Assembly (NCBI GenBank): GCA_002104895.1 | Contig: MCFG01000033.1 | Coordinates: 5,001-69,000, forward strand | DNA length: 64,000 bases | Reading direction: 5' to 3' | Source of the DNA: Anaeromyces robustus | Taxonomy: Eukaryota; Neocallimastigomycota; Neocallimastigomycetes; Neocallimastigales; Neocallimastigaceae | Part shown: positions 29,802 through 41,726 of the stretch, one piece after another | Numbering within the stretch: position 1 is the first letter of the stretch | Layout: the number at the start of each line of letters is the position of its first letter | Translations under genes and position numbers: made by a program | Notes under the pieces: model-generated | Told to the model about the DNA's origin: nothing | Seen by the model: only the letters and a program-made list of their open reading frames with translations | Databases searched by the model: none

Positions 29802-31051
29802 TTTTATCATTAAAATACCAAAATAAATAAAAAAAAAAAAAAATTGAAAAAAAAATGAAAAAAAAAAAAAAAAAAACAATTTATTTGTGAAAATTCCTAT
29901 TAAGAATTGTAACACAATAAATTTTTATAATAATGGTTACAAACTGTACAATGCTATGCTATATTTGTATATGATGTGATTAATATATATAAATATATTG
30001 ATTTTATAAAAAATGGTATGTTTTACATTAATTTAAGATAAAGTTCTCTAAATAAATATTATTATAAAAGACGAAAATTTTACTTTTTTTTTATAATAAA
30101 TATGTTTTATTTTATTTTTTTTTATTTTATTATATTATATATATAATATATATAATATAAAATAATATATATAATATAAAATAGTATATATATTTTTAAG
30201 ACATATAGACCTCTATGTTTTTTTTAAAAAAAAAAACTAATACTATTAAATAAACTTTTATATTATACAAGAAATTTTTAATAAAATACATGATATTAAT
30301 AAAAAAAATATGAGTAATAAATTTATGATATTAATTTAGTTTTTTTTTTTTTTTTTATTAATATTGAGTTTATTAATTTAGTTTATTAATATTAAGTTTA
30401 TTAATATCATATATAGTATTATTAATATCATGTTAATGTATTCTTATATTCTTATATATAAAAAAAGTGATATTAAAAAAAAAAATATGAGTAATAAAAA
30501 TTTTTGAAATAAACTGATTACAAATGTTTAATTTAATACTATAAACATTTTTTTTTATTTTATTTCTCCCATTCCATAAGTTATTAAATATCATTATCCT
30601 TTTACTTTTATAAATATAGGTTTTATTCTATTATCTATGACTATAATTAAAACAATATTCATAATAACCAATATTTATCTTATAAGTATAAAATTATAAA
30701 TCATTTTGGTAAGATAATATTTTTATTATTAATCAAATAATTATAAAAAATTATTAATTATATAATAATAAAAAAAATAATATATATATATATTCTTTTT
30801 TTTTTATTTTATTTTTTAAGTACTTAAAAATAAAAAAAATAAATGTATTTTATGAACAAAAATATTTTACATCATTTTTTTTTTTTAAACTTTAATTATA
30901 ATTAAACTTTAAATTTAAATTTTGTTATTGTTATTCACAATTATTAGATAATATTATTATATAATATAATATGCAAAAGTTTTTTTTTTTTGATAAAATG
31001 AACATAAAATAAAATAAATTTATGTCAAACTACATTCAATAAAATTGTCTC

Positions 31052-31104
31052 AATTGATCTATCTTCTTAAATATAAAAGTCATATTTGAGTAAGATAGAT
31101 AATT
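31052..31104. repeat. Long imperfect hairpin, about 22-bp stem
   Basis: The arm AATTGATCTATCTT, then CTT and AAATAT, pairs after a 7-nt loop (AAAAGTC) with ATATTT, GAGT and AAGATAGATAATT. Only a base or two in the middle and one near the end fail to pair. There is no reading frame. Confidence 0.7.
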
Positions 31105-32791
31105 ATTATTTTTTTTAAATAATTACAAAAATTTAAGAATATTAAGATTTTTTTTTTCTTGTCATGTATAATCAATAAATATAATTAATTGAAATGTCTA
31201 AATTAACAAGAATACCCTACTTTATTTTTTTTGTTTTTATTATTTTATTTATTTGTTTTTATTTTTTTTTTTTTTTTATTAATATAAAAAAAATTTAAAA
31301 AAAAAAAATTTTTTTTTAAAAATTAAAAAAAAAGGCATATCTTAGCCAAGTAAAAATTTCATTTTTTTTATGACTCAAAATTATTTATACTTAAACTATT
31401 AAAGAATTTGTCTCCCTGAGTATCATAACAAACCGTATTATGTCATAAATATTATAAACTTTTATTAATAATTTTTTTTTTATCTGTTTTTTGTTTTTTG
31501 TTTTTTTTTTTTTTTATCATTTTGTTTTTAATATAATAATAATAATAATTAAAATTAATGGTATTACAAAATAAAAAAAAATTATGATATAAATATACAT
31601 AAAATAATATTTAAACAAAACAATTTTAAACAAAAAATTTAATTATTTTAACATAGCATACATTTTTTATTAACAATAATTTTTATATTATAGTATTAAT
31701 ATTTTTATTTTATTATGATAAAATCATGTAAAATTATTTTAAAATTTATTATGATAATATCAATGTAGTATTATTTTTAAATTTATTATAATAAAATCAA
31801 CATAGTATAATTTTAAAATATTTTTTCAAATAATGAAGTGTTTTTTTTTTTTAATGAACTTGTATTAAATGATAAAACATGATATAAAATGATATTAAAT
31901 GATATAGAATGATATAAAAATATGTATTTTGATGCATGAAATACATATGCTATTTTTAGTGTACAAACAAGCTAAAAAAAAAAAATACTGAATGATTGAA
32001 TATTCCATTTATTCCATAATAAATATTTATAAAATAATTATTTTATAAATATTTATAAAATAATTATTCATTTTTTTTTAAAAAATGTTAATATAAATTT
32101 TTTTATTATATTTTTATCAATATTATAATTAAGCCAAAGAAATAAATATTATAAATATTATTATTCTTTTTATTAAATAGTTTATATGAAAAAAAAAAAA
32201 AAAACATTCTGTTAATGTAATTTTCTGAAGGTTTTAATATTTATAACTATTTATAACAACTGATTTGAAGTTATATTTGACATTTTACCAAATTGATTTT
32301 ACACAAAACAATTTAAGAGTTTTGATTCAATAAATATTATAATATATTATATATTACAAGAAATGAATAATACATTTACATAAAGGTATATTTGTCGTAT
32401 CCCAACTTTGAAGTTTTTAAAAAAAAAAATATCATGTGCTAATGAATTCCTTTCTTTTTTTTTTTTTTTTTTTTTTATTGATTGTTTTTTATACAGAAAT
32501 AATATTTAATATTAATTGATATATAAAGAATATCAACGATATAAATAAAACATCATTTATAATGAAATTCTTATTTATATGATACAAAATATGTGTGTAA
32601 TCGTTTTAGTATATATTATAATAAAGATTTATATTATTTATTAAACCTTTATATTTATTTTAATTTTTTATTATTATATATTTTTTATATTCCTATTATT
32701 AACTAATATATATTCATATATTCAAATATTTATATAAATAATTACTATAATTATATATATATATAATATATATATTTAATAAGAACAATCC

Positions 32792-32827
<36 letters not shown>

Positions 32828-33177
32828 TTTAACTATTTATATCATGTTTACCGTTATAAATTTATCAAATCATTATTAAGTCATAATATATTTATATTAA
32901 TTGAACAAAATTTGAACAAATTAATATATGTAATATGTACTAATATATATATTTTTTTTGCCAAATTGAATAAATGGTCAGAATAAGTAGCTTTTCTTGG
33001 TTATATATACCAATATCCTATATAAATAAATACCTTATTTATATTATATTTTAATATATTATAATTAATAAGTATTTATATATTATATATTAAATTTCTT
33101 TCTTTATTAAATATGTTTATTAATTTTTTTATTGGCATGTAATTTTATAACAATATTATATTTAAAATTCTAATAAA

Positions 33178-33241
33178 AAAAAAGAAGAAAGAAAAAAGAA
33201 GAAAGAAAAAAGAAGAAAGAAAAAAGAAGAAAAGAAAAGAT
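33178..33241. repeat. Purine-only tandem repeat (AAAAAAGAAGAAAG)
   Basis: A 14-base unit of A and G only is repeated about four times with no pyrimidine. It abuts the degenerate satellite downstream. Such strand-asymmetric tracts can form triplex DNA. Confidence 0.75.
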
Positions 33242-33286
33242 ATTATAAATATTGGTTAAAAAATTGTTATATCAAAATATATAAAC

Positions 33287-33910
33287 TCTCTAATTATTAT
33301 AAAATTATAAGAACTTTAAAGTGAGTTGTATCAAATAATTCCTTTAACTATAGAAATTTGATAAAATCTCTTAAATTGAGTTGTATCAATTATTGGGTTA
33401 TATCAATTAATTCCTTGAATTATTTGAAATATGACGGAATCGCTTAAATTGGGTTGTATCAAATAAACTCCTTTAATTATTAGAAATTTGACAGAATCTC
33501 TTAATTGGGTTGTATCAGAATAAAAAAAAAAAATTCCTCCTAAAATTAGAAATTTGACAGAATCTCTTAAATTGGGTTGTATCAAGATAAAAAAAAAAAA
33601 TTCCTCCAATTATCAGAAGTTTGACAGAAGTTTGACAGAATTTTAAATCTGGGTCGTTAGGAAAATATAAAATTCCTCCTATAATTAGAAATTTGACAGA
33701 ATTTTGACAGAATTTTAACAGAATTTTAATAGAATTTTAAATTTTGAGTCGTTATGAAAAATATAAAATTCCTCCACATAATTAAAAAAAAAAAAAAATT
33801 AGTCAGAATTTTAATTTGAGTTGTTATGAAAATATATAAAATTCTTCCAAGTATTATTAGAAATATTTCTCAAAAATTTTAAAATTGAATCGTTTCAAAA
33901 TATAAATTAA
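33287..33910. repeat. Degenerate satellite, about nine 60-90-bp units
   Basis: Each unit carries a core like AATTCCTCCTAATTATTAGA, then AATTTGACAGAATCTCTTAA and ATTGGGTTGTATCAA. Left units end in GTTGTATCAA; right units drift to CGTTATGAAAATATA; middle units gain one to several extra TTGACAGAATTT blocks. Thus there is sub-repeat expansion inside a graded array. The short minus-strand frame across it (33403-33609) is a repeat artefact. Confidence 0.8.
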
Positions 33911-34272
33911 TTTTTTTTTTTTTTTGGAATGCTTAATTATTCATGATAGAAACATAAATTTCATGTTAAAATTTAAATAAAACAATTAATAAATAATTAA
34001 TTAAATCTTGTTATAATTGATAAATTTGGGTATTATAGTTTTTACATATATAATATGATTAAGAATTGTATTTTTTTTTTTTAAGCACACAATTTGTACA
34101 TCATCTTTAATTGAGTTTAAAATAAAAAATTGTATTATATATAAAATGAATAAATATATAAATAATAAAAAATACTTCTATTAAAAATATGAACATATTT
34201 TCATATTAATAATTAATAAAAAATGAAAAAAATCATATAAAAATATTTAATAATTAAAATGTTTTATTACTA

Positions 34273-34303
<31 letters not shown>

Positions 34304-34529
34304 TTTTATTTTATTTTATTTTATTTTATTTTATTTTATTTTATTTTATTTTATTTTATTTTATTTTATTATATGAATTGTATTACAATATACAATATCG
34401 AGAAATAATTAATTAAAATTATGAAATAGAAATTAATGTAAAATGTCTAATTAAATAAAAATATTAATATTATTATTATTATTCATTATTACTATTATTA
34501 TTATTATATATATAAATTTAGTTTTTTCG

Positions 34530-37315
34530 TTAATATGATACAATGATATTTAATAATCTTATGTAAATTTCTTCTAAATAATTAATATAACTATCAACTT
34601 TTTCTTTTTCATTTTTATCAATTGTATATAAATGATTAAAAATAAAAGAAATTTTTTTATCAGTTGAGATTTTGAAAAAATCTATCATACTATAAAATGA
34701 TTCTTCCCATAAATAATGATACATTGAAAAAAAGGATGAAAATTCTGGTAAATCTGAATTTAACTTTAAAATTTGTAATATATATGAATTTACAATTAAC
34801 ACATTACGAAATTCTGCATAGATTTGAATACCATTTCTAAGTTGATTTTTATTTAAATTTTCAATATTCCAATAATTTTTTAATTGTAAACATCTACCTT
34901 TATTCTTTTTTATACTATTATAAATATTATTACCCCAATCTCTTTTTTCAAGATTATTTTCATTAAGGTTATTTTTTATATCAAATATTGATGTGACAGT
35001 TTTTATATTGCTTTGTTTTTTATTTGATAAATAATAAGATATGTTTAAATATGTAAATGATAAAGCAGCTATACTTGAAGCTAATAATGCTTCTAACTCA
35101 TAAGAATATAAATTTGTTATAGACTCTGAATTCATTTTTTTCTTATTGGAAAGATGAGCATAGAATTTATCATTATTCTTATAAATAAAAGAGTTATGTT
35201 TTACTTTTTCATTTAATAAAAAGCGTAGGCTAATGGTAATTGGTATTAAATAATACGGTAATGATTTTACTTCTTGTAGATTACTATTGAAAATTGTTAA
35301 ATACTCAATAAATCTGTCGTTTATAGATTTTGAAAAAATATTATCATTAGAAGAATTAATTATTAATTTTTCTGTAACAGAAGTATTATTATTCCTACAA
35401 ATTTCTTCTATAATATAGGTACTTTGATTGTTTCCATTAATTTTATTATTTTGATCAATATTATTACTTTTAATAATCAAATTAAACATATCTTTTCTAA
35501 TATTTTTTGTAATGTTCCAACAACTTGATTTATTGATATCCTCAAAATATTGAGTACATTTAAATTGATCTTTTAATAAAACTTTTATATATTATATTAA
35601 ATAAATAAAATATTTTATATCATATTTAACAATATAGTATTTAAAAAAAAATAATAATTAATTATTTTAAACAATAATTTTAATTAAAGAAAGTAATAAA
35701 AAAAAAAAAATTATAACAACTACAATTATTATTATAATATAAATATATAATAATAAAATAAATAATGTATAAAATATTATGATTATATTATTTTTAATTA
35801 CCATTTAATAATTCAGAATATAAATTTCCAGAATAATAATTGTTTAATATTTCTGTATTAAGAAATGACATTTTCGTTGTTAAAAAGTCATCTAAACAAT
35901 TTTCATCCATTGGGTTTATTGAATTATCTGAACTAATTGTTTTTGTATTATATTGCTTTACTGAATCTATTAATTTATCTCTAAATTCTAATTCTAAGGT
36001 TTGATTTTGTTCTTTTGGTTTATATTTACATATATTATCAATGATTTGATTTTGTATTAATGTAAGATGGTTATCATATTGATATGATTTTGATAATGAA
36101 TTAATATTAATTCGTTCTTTCATATCTAATATGAAATTAACAATATTTTTATATATTATATATTTTATAGAATTGGTATAATTTCTATTACTTTTATAAT
36201 ATTTAAAATATTGTTTTAATCTAGGATAATTATCGATTTTTAAGTAGTCATTACTACATAAAGTAGCAAATATTGGTAAAGTATCATCGTTTAAACTAAA
36301 ATGATTTAAAATTTGATTTCTAGTATATAATTCAAATTTTATTATAAAATCTATACCATTTTCATTATTATCAATGTAATTCTTTGGAAATTCTAAATTT
36401 TCAATATCAAAAATATCTGGAAATTCAAGTGATTTAAAATTAATATAACCTGATGTTTTATATATAAAAAAATCTGAATCATTACTTAATACATATCTTT
36501 AAAATATTTATAATAAAAAAATATGTATTTATTGAAAATTTATAAATTAAAATTTATATATATATATATATATATAAAAGGTGTTAAAAATATAATTTTA
36601 CAAATAATTTAATATATAAAATTCATATATATATATCTATACAATTACCCATTAAATTTTGTTGATAATTTTGAAATGTATGCGTCCGCTTCAAAGACTG
36701 AAAATTTAACTTCAACATTTTTAAAAAGTTTTGAAGAATCTATTAAAAATTGGATATATGTCATAAATACTAAAGATGATGGTGAAATCATTTTTGGTAG
36801 ATTTTTATCACCAATTTTCGGGGAATATAAAATTCTATTAAAAAATTCATTAATAGAATTAATCTTTTCATTTCTTCTTTGTATTTCAGTTTCTTCCTTT
36901 AAAGGTATGTTAATTCCATCAAAAACAAAGATTATTTTTTCTAAATTGTTAATAGCTAGAAATAAATGAAGTTGCTTATATAATTTATAAAATTAAAATT
37001 TATAAATATATATTTAAAAATAATATTAAAAATAAATGATAATAATTACAATTAAATATTAACCTTTTTAAGTAAATTAAATAATTTTAAATTATCATAA
37101 ATAAACCAATTTAATTTATTTGAAACATAATATAAATAAGCCAAAGCATCAATAATCAAAGTTATGGGTTTATCCGTAGCATTTTTATATTCATCTAATT
37201 CATTTTCGGTTTTAAAATTGACTAGTTTTTTATATAATTTTTTATTAAGTATCCATTTATTGTATTGTGGTCTTATATTGCTATTAACATATGAATTAAG
37301 AGTCCTAACACCCAT
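34530..37315 (-). CDS. Asteroid/ASTE1-like PIN-domain (FEN1-family) protein
   Basis: Four exons join exactly in frame: 37315-37064, 36974-36649, 36496-35802, 35581-34530 (774 aa). The start MGVRTL is the hallmark N-terminus of FEN/XPG and Asteroid proteins. The split PIN nuclease core follows: ITLIIDALAYLYY (Asp56), IIFVFDGINIPLKEETEIQRR (Asp103), SVFEADAYISKLS (Glu179, Asp181) and YVLSNDSDFFIY (Asp199, Asp201), then GYINF and LPIFATLCSNDYL. The metal-binding acids therefore look retained. The C-terminal half is alpha-helical and poorly conserved, as in the family. Human ASTE1 is linked to DNA-end processing with shieldin; a similar DNA-repair role is only inferred. In the raw sequence the gene appears as three or four unrelated short frames. 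Confidence 0.88.
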
Positions 37316-37789
37316 ATTGATATATCATAAGTTGTTCTGTTATTTTATTCTTTTTTTTTTTTTTTTCTTGTAAGATATATATGATGATATATATATTTAC
37401 CATTTCTTTAAATACATTTAATTGTATCCATTTTATTATATTAAATGAAGTTTTTTTTTAAAAAAAAAATATTTATTATGACCAATTTTTAATAATAAAA
37501 ATTTTATTATTTTAAGTCCATTTTATATAATTAATTTTAATTGATATATTAATAAATAATTTTTAAGTAATATATATATATTAAATATTTTTTATTAAAA
37601 ATTTTATTCTTTAAAATGGATAAAATATAAAAAAATTTGGTCATAACAATAATAAACAAAGATATATATATAATTTTTAAACATAATAATGTTTTTACAT
37701 AAATTTTAATGATCAAATATAAATATTTAAAATATATATATAATATATATATAAACATATAAATTATAAATATTTATGTAAATTATAAA
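37316..37789. other. Upstream flank of the ASTE1-like gene
   Basis: AT-rich promoter-side sequence between the ASTE1-like start and the repeat arrays. The 69-codon hydrophobic frame here is composition-driven. Nothing else is seen. Confidence 0.5.
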
Positions 37790-39630
37790 TATATTTATTT
37801 AATTTTTAATATTTTATTTATTTATTTATTTATTATTTTATTATTTATATTTATTTAATTTTTAATATTTTATTTATTTATTATTTTATTTATTTTATTT
37901 ATTATAAATATATTTATTTAATTTTTAATATTTTATTTATTTATTTACCATTTTATTATAAATATATTTATTTAATTTTTAATATTTTATTTATTTATTT
38001 ATCATTTTATTATAAATATAATTATTTAATTTTTAATATTTTATTTATTTATTTATCATTTCATTATAAATATATTTATTTAATTTTTAATATTTTATTT
38101 ATTTATTTATTTATTATTTTATTTATTTTATTTATTATAAATATATTTATTTAATTTTTAATATTTTATTTATTTATTTACCATTTTATTATAAATATAA
38201 TTATTTAATTTTTAATATTTTATTTATTTATTTATCATTTTATTATATATACATATTTATTTAATTTTTAATATTTTATTTATTTATTTATCATTTTATT
38301 ATATATACATATTTATTTAATTTTTAATATTTTATTTATTTATTTATCATTTTATTATATATACATATTTATTTAATTTTTAATATTTTATTTATTTATT
38401 TAATATTTTATTATAAATATATTTATTTAATTTTTAATATTTAATTTATTTATTTATTGATTTATTTGTTTATTAATTATTATTCTATCCAGTTTTTCAA
38501 ATGTTTTTTTTTTTTACCCATTTAACTATATATTATTAATAAATGAGACTTTAAACCTTATTAATATATATCTTGTTTGTAAACTTTCTAAAATATCCAA
38601 TTAAACACTAAATTTTATATCTTTAACGTTGTTTAATTCACCGTTTTTAATTTGTTTGTTATAATAAACTTTAATTTATTTTAACCTTTTTAAATCCAAT
38701 ATATTTTACTTTTAATTAATTTTATATATCAAGAGAAATTGTCAAAATAAGTATTGTAATCAAAAATCATAATGACGAGAGTAACCATTTATTGCAACTC
38801 ATACTTTACGATATTCAGATCAATATCATATCATGTATAATGTATACTTGATGATTATCGTGCTTTACATTGTTGAATAAGTTGTAACTGATAGTTAATA
38901 CTAAACTGTTAAATAAAAATACAATTAATATTTGAATTATTTAAATTATTTAATTGTATTAATTTATATAATTCAGTTTTTTCTATATTATTTTTATATT
39001 TAATTATTCAATTATTCATTTAAAAGCTTATAGACTTATTATATAATAAAAAAAAATTTATTTATTATATATGCCATATAAAAAATAATAAAAATAATAA
39101 TTCTATTTATAAATCATAATTATTATAAATATTTATAAAGGTAACATATATTTAAACAAATATTATGAAAATTTTACATAAACATTTATAATGAAATGAT
39201 AAATAAATAAATAAAATATTAAAAATTAAATAAATATAAATAATAAAATAATAAATAAATAAATAAATAAAATATTAAAAATTAAATAAATATATTTATA
39301 ATGAAATGATAAATAAATAAATAAAATATTAAAAATTAAATAATTATATTTATAATAAAATGATAAATAAATAAATAAAATATTAAAAATTAAATAAATA
39401 TATTTATAATAAATAAAATAATAAATAAATAAAATATTAAAAATTAAATAAATATATTTATAATAAATAAAATAATAAATAAATAAAATATTAAAAAATA
39501 AATAAAAAATAAATATATTTATAATAAATAAAATAATAAATAAATAAAATATTAAAAAATAAATAAAAAATAAATAAATATATAATAAGATAATAAATAA
39601 ATAAGATATTAAAAAATAAACTAAATATAT
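37790..39630. repeat. Foldback-like structure: inverted tandem arrays around a 1.1-kb loop
   Basis: The left arm (about 37790-38450) has about twelve 50-70-bp units with the core TTTAATTTTTAATATTTTAT plus TTTATTTATCATTTTATTA. The right arm (about 39188-39630) has about eight units in the opposite orientation. Aligned by eye, 37952-38123 is the exact reverse complement of 39242-39413: 172 bp with no mismatch. The enclosed 38124-39241 includes a less AT-extreme patch (38760-38910). No transposase frame was found. The design recalls Foldback-type elements, whose long inverted ends are built of tandem repeats. Confidence 0.8.
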
Positions 39631-40397
39631 ATGTATATATAAAAGGTATTAATTTATGTAAAACAAATAAGGTATAAATATGGTAAGAATAAAAAAGAAA
39701 CAATAAATAAATATTATTAGTGCACTATTTTATACATGAAATAGATATTTTTATGAGAGACATTTCATATGTTTAGTAATAACGTTGACTCATCTATTTA
39801 CTAATCAATGACTAGAATAATATATTATTTTTACTATTTTCATTATAGAAAGTATTAATGGAAGTTTATTTAAATATAAAATATAAATTATTTTGTTTTA
39901 TTTTATTAATTAAAAAAAAACAAAAAAAAAAAAAAAAACAATTCATATAAATATAATATTATTGTTTTTTATTTTATTTTTTATTAAAAAGATTTTAATA
40001 AATCTAAAAATAACTTTAATAATTTGAATAAAGCAAAATATTATTTTATAATTATTAATAATATTTTAAATTTTAAATATTCATTATTATTAATATCTAT
40101 TATAAAATAAACCAATAGATAATTATATATATATAAAACTATTAATCATACCACATTTTATTATCATTATCATATAAACTAACCTTTTAATGTTTATATT
40201 TAAAAAAATCCATTTTTTTATAATTTTAAAATTTTTAATATAATTAAATTATTTATAATATATTAACATATTTATTATATAATAGACAGAAAAAAAAAAA
40301 AAACAAATATAATTAATTATGAATTTTGAAAATGGGTACATTTTTATATACTTATTATTTATTATTTATCATATTATTGCTTATAATAATAAATAAA

Positions 40398-40428
<31 letters not shown>

Positions 40429-41726
40429 AAATATTATTATTGTTAATTATTAATAAATGATTGTTAATATTAATAAATACATAATTAAAATTGTACTACC
40501 AAAAATTTTTTTTTCAGTAAATTTTTTTAATATATATTATGTTTTAAAATGTAACAGAAAAACTATAATTATAATTATATATAGAAATTAATCTTAAATA
40601 TTTAAGTTTTTTGTTTTTATTTATAGATATTTGTACATATTTGTTTCAATATATTGAAAATGTCTATATTAACCATGATTTATCATAAAAGTTTAATAAT
40701 TTAAATTTATAATAGTATAATAATAATTAAAATTTAATATAAAATATTTATTATATATTAAAAAAGAATTTGTTTGAAAAAATTAAATAATATATTTATA
40801 TATATTAGAATATATTTTTTTTAATTATTATATGTATATAAATATATAAAATTTTTAATTATACAAAATATATATTAAATTTAATATATATAATAAAAAA
40901 AATAATTAAAATAATAATTAATAAAACATTATTTATATAAATAATATGCGGGTTTATCAAATTATTTAATTTATTTTATTTTATTATTTTTCCATTTTTC
41001 TTTTTCTATTTAATTTTTTTTTTATTATTTATTTTCTATTATTATCATATTATCATATTGTTAATAAATGATTTTTTTAAAGGAAGATAGAAGTGCTGTT
41101 CTCCTTACTATAGATATATAAACTATTATAATTTTTTGAGCAGTACTTGAATTGGAATTAAATAAATAATATTTTTCATTGTAAATTATAATCTTATAAA
41201 ACAATATATTATTTAATTTAACATTTAATTCCAATTTCAAACAATAGAATTAAAACTAATTTAAAAAGATAAATCAACAAAGTAACAATAAAAGAAAAAA
41301 TAAAAATATTTAAAAATATTTAAGAACAAAAATTTGTAAAATAATGTATTTCTTAAGTATTTAATATTAATTCCTAAGAGAATCAAAATACTTAGTAAAA
41401 TTATATTGTATAAAAATTTTTAATAATTTTTAATAATAATATAATTAAAAAGATTTAATAGACGAATATATTTATTTTGTCGTAATGTTAATACTTATTA
41501 AAAACCAATAATTATTAAAACGTATAAATATAAGATAAAAATATTATTACTATTAATTAAATTTAATAATATTATATAATATTATAATTTTATTTATTTA
41601 TCAATAAATAGAAAAAATTTGATAAATTATTGGAAATTTTTATTTTTTTTTAAAAAAAAAAAAAATTAAATTCTATTATATAAATTTTTCAATATTGATA
41701 ATTAGAACTTTAAATTAATAATAAAA
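39631..41726. other. Intergenic, upstream of the SH3 membrane-protein gene
   Basis: AT-rich. Holds a more complex patch at 39720-39840 containing GTTGACTCATC (a TGACTCA, Gcn4/AP-1-like site) and an inverted repeat at 41091-41240. No coding sequence is supported. Confidence 0.55.
41091..41240. repeat. Two adjacent inverted repeats
   Basis: TTGAATTGGAATTAAAT at 41147-41163 pairs with 41223-41240 (17 bp, one bulged T, 59-nt loop). Just before it, AAGTGCTG near 41091 can pair (one G-U) with CAGTACTT ending near 41148. The tandem hairpins end about 490 bases upstream of the SH3-gene start codon. Confidence 0.6.

Larger units (their letters stand above)
29442..34529. other. Gene-free stretch with repeats and hairpins
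   Basis: Promoter side of the secreted-protein gene, then about 5 kb without a supportable gene. It contains a 29-bp tandem repeat, inverted and direct copies of ATGATATTAATAA at 30288-30520, strong hairpins near 31052-31104 and 31918-31940, a purine-only tandem run (about 33178-33241), a degenerate satellite (33287-33910), and an ATTTT pentanucleotide array (about 34297-34370). Confidence 0.6.
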
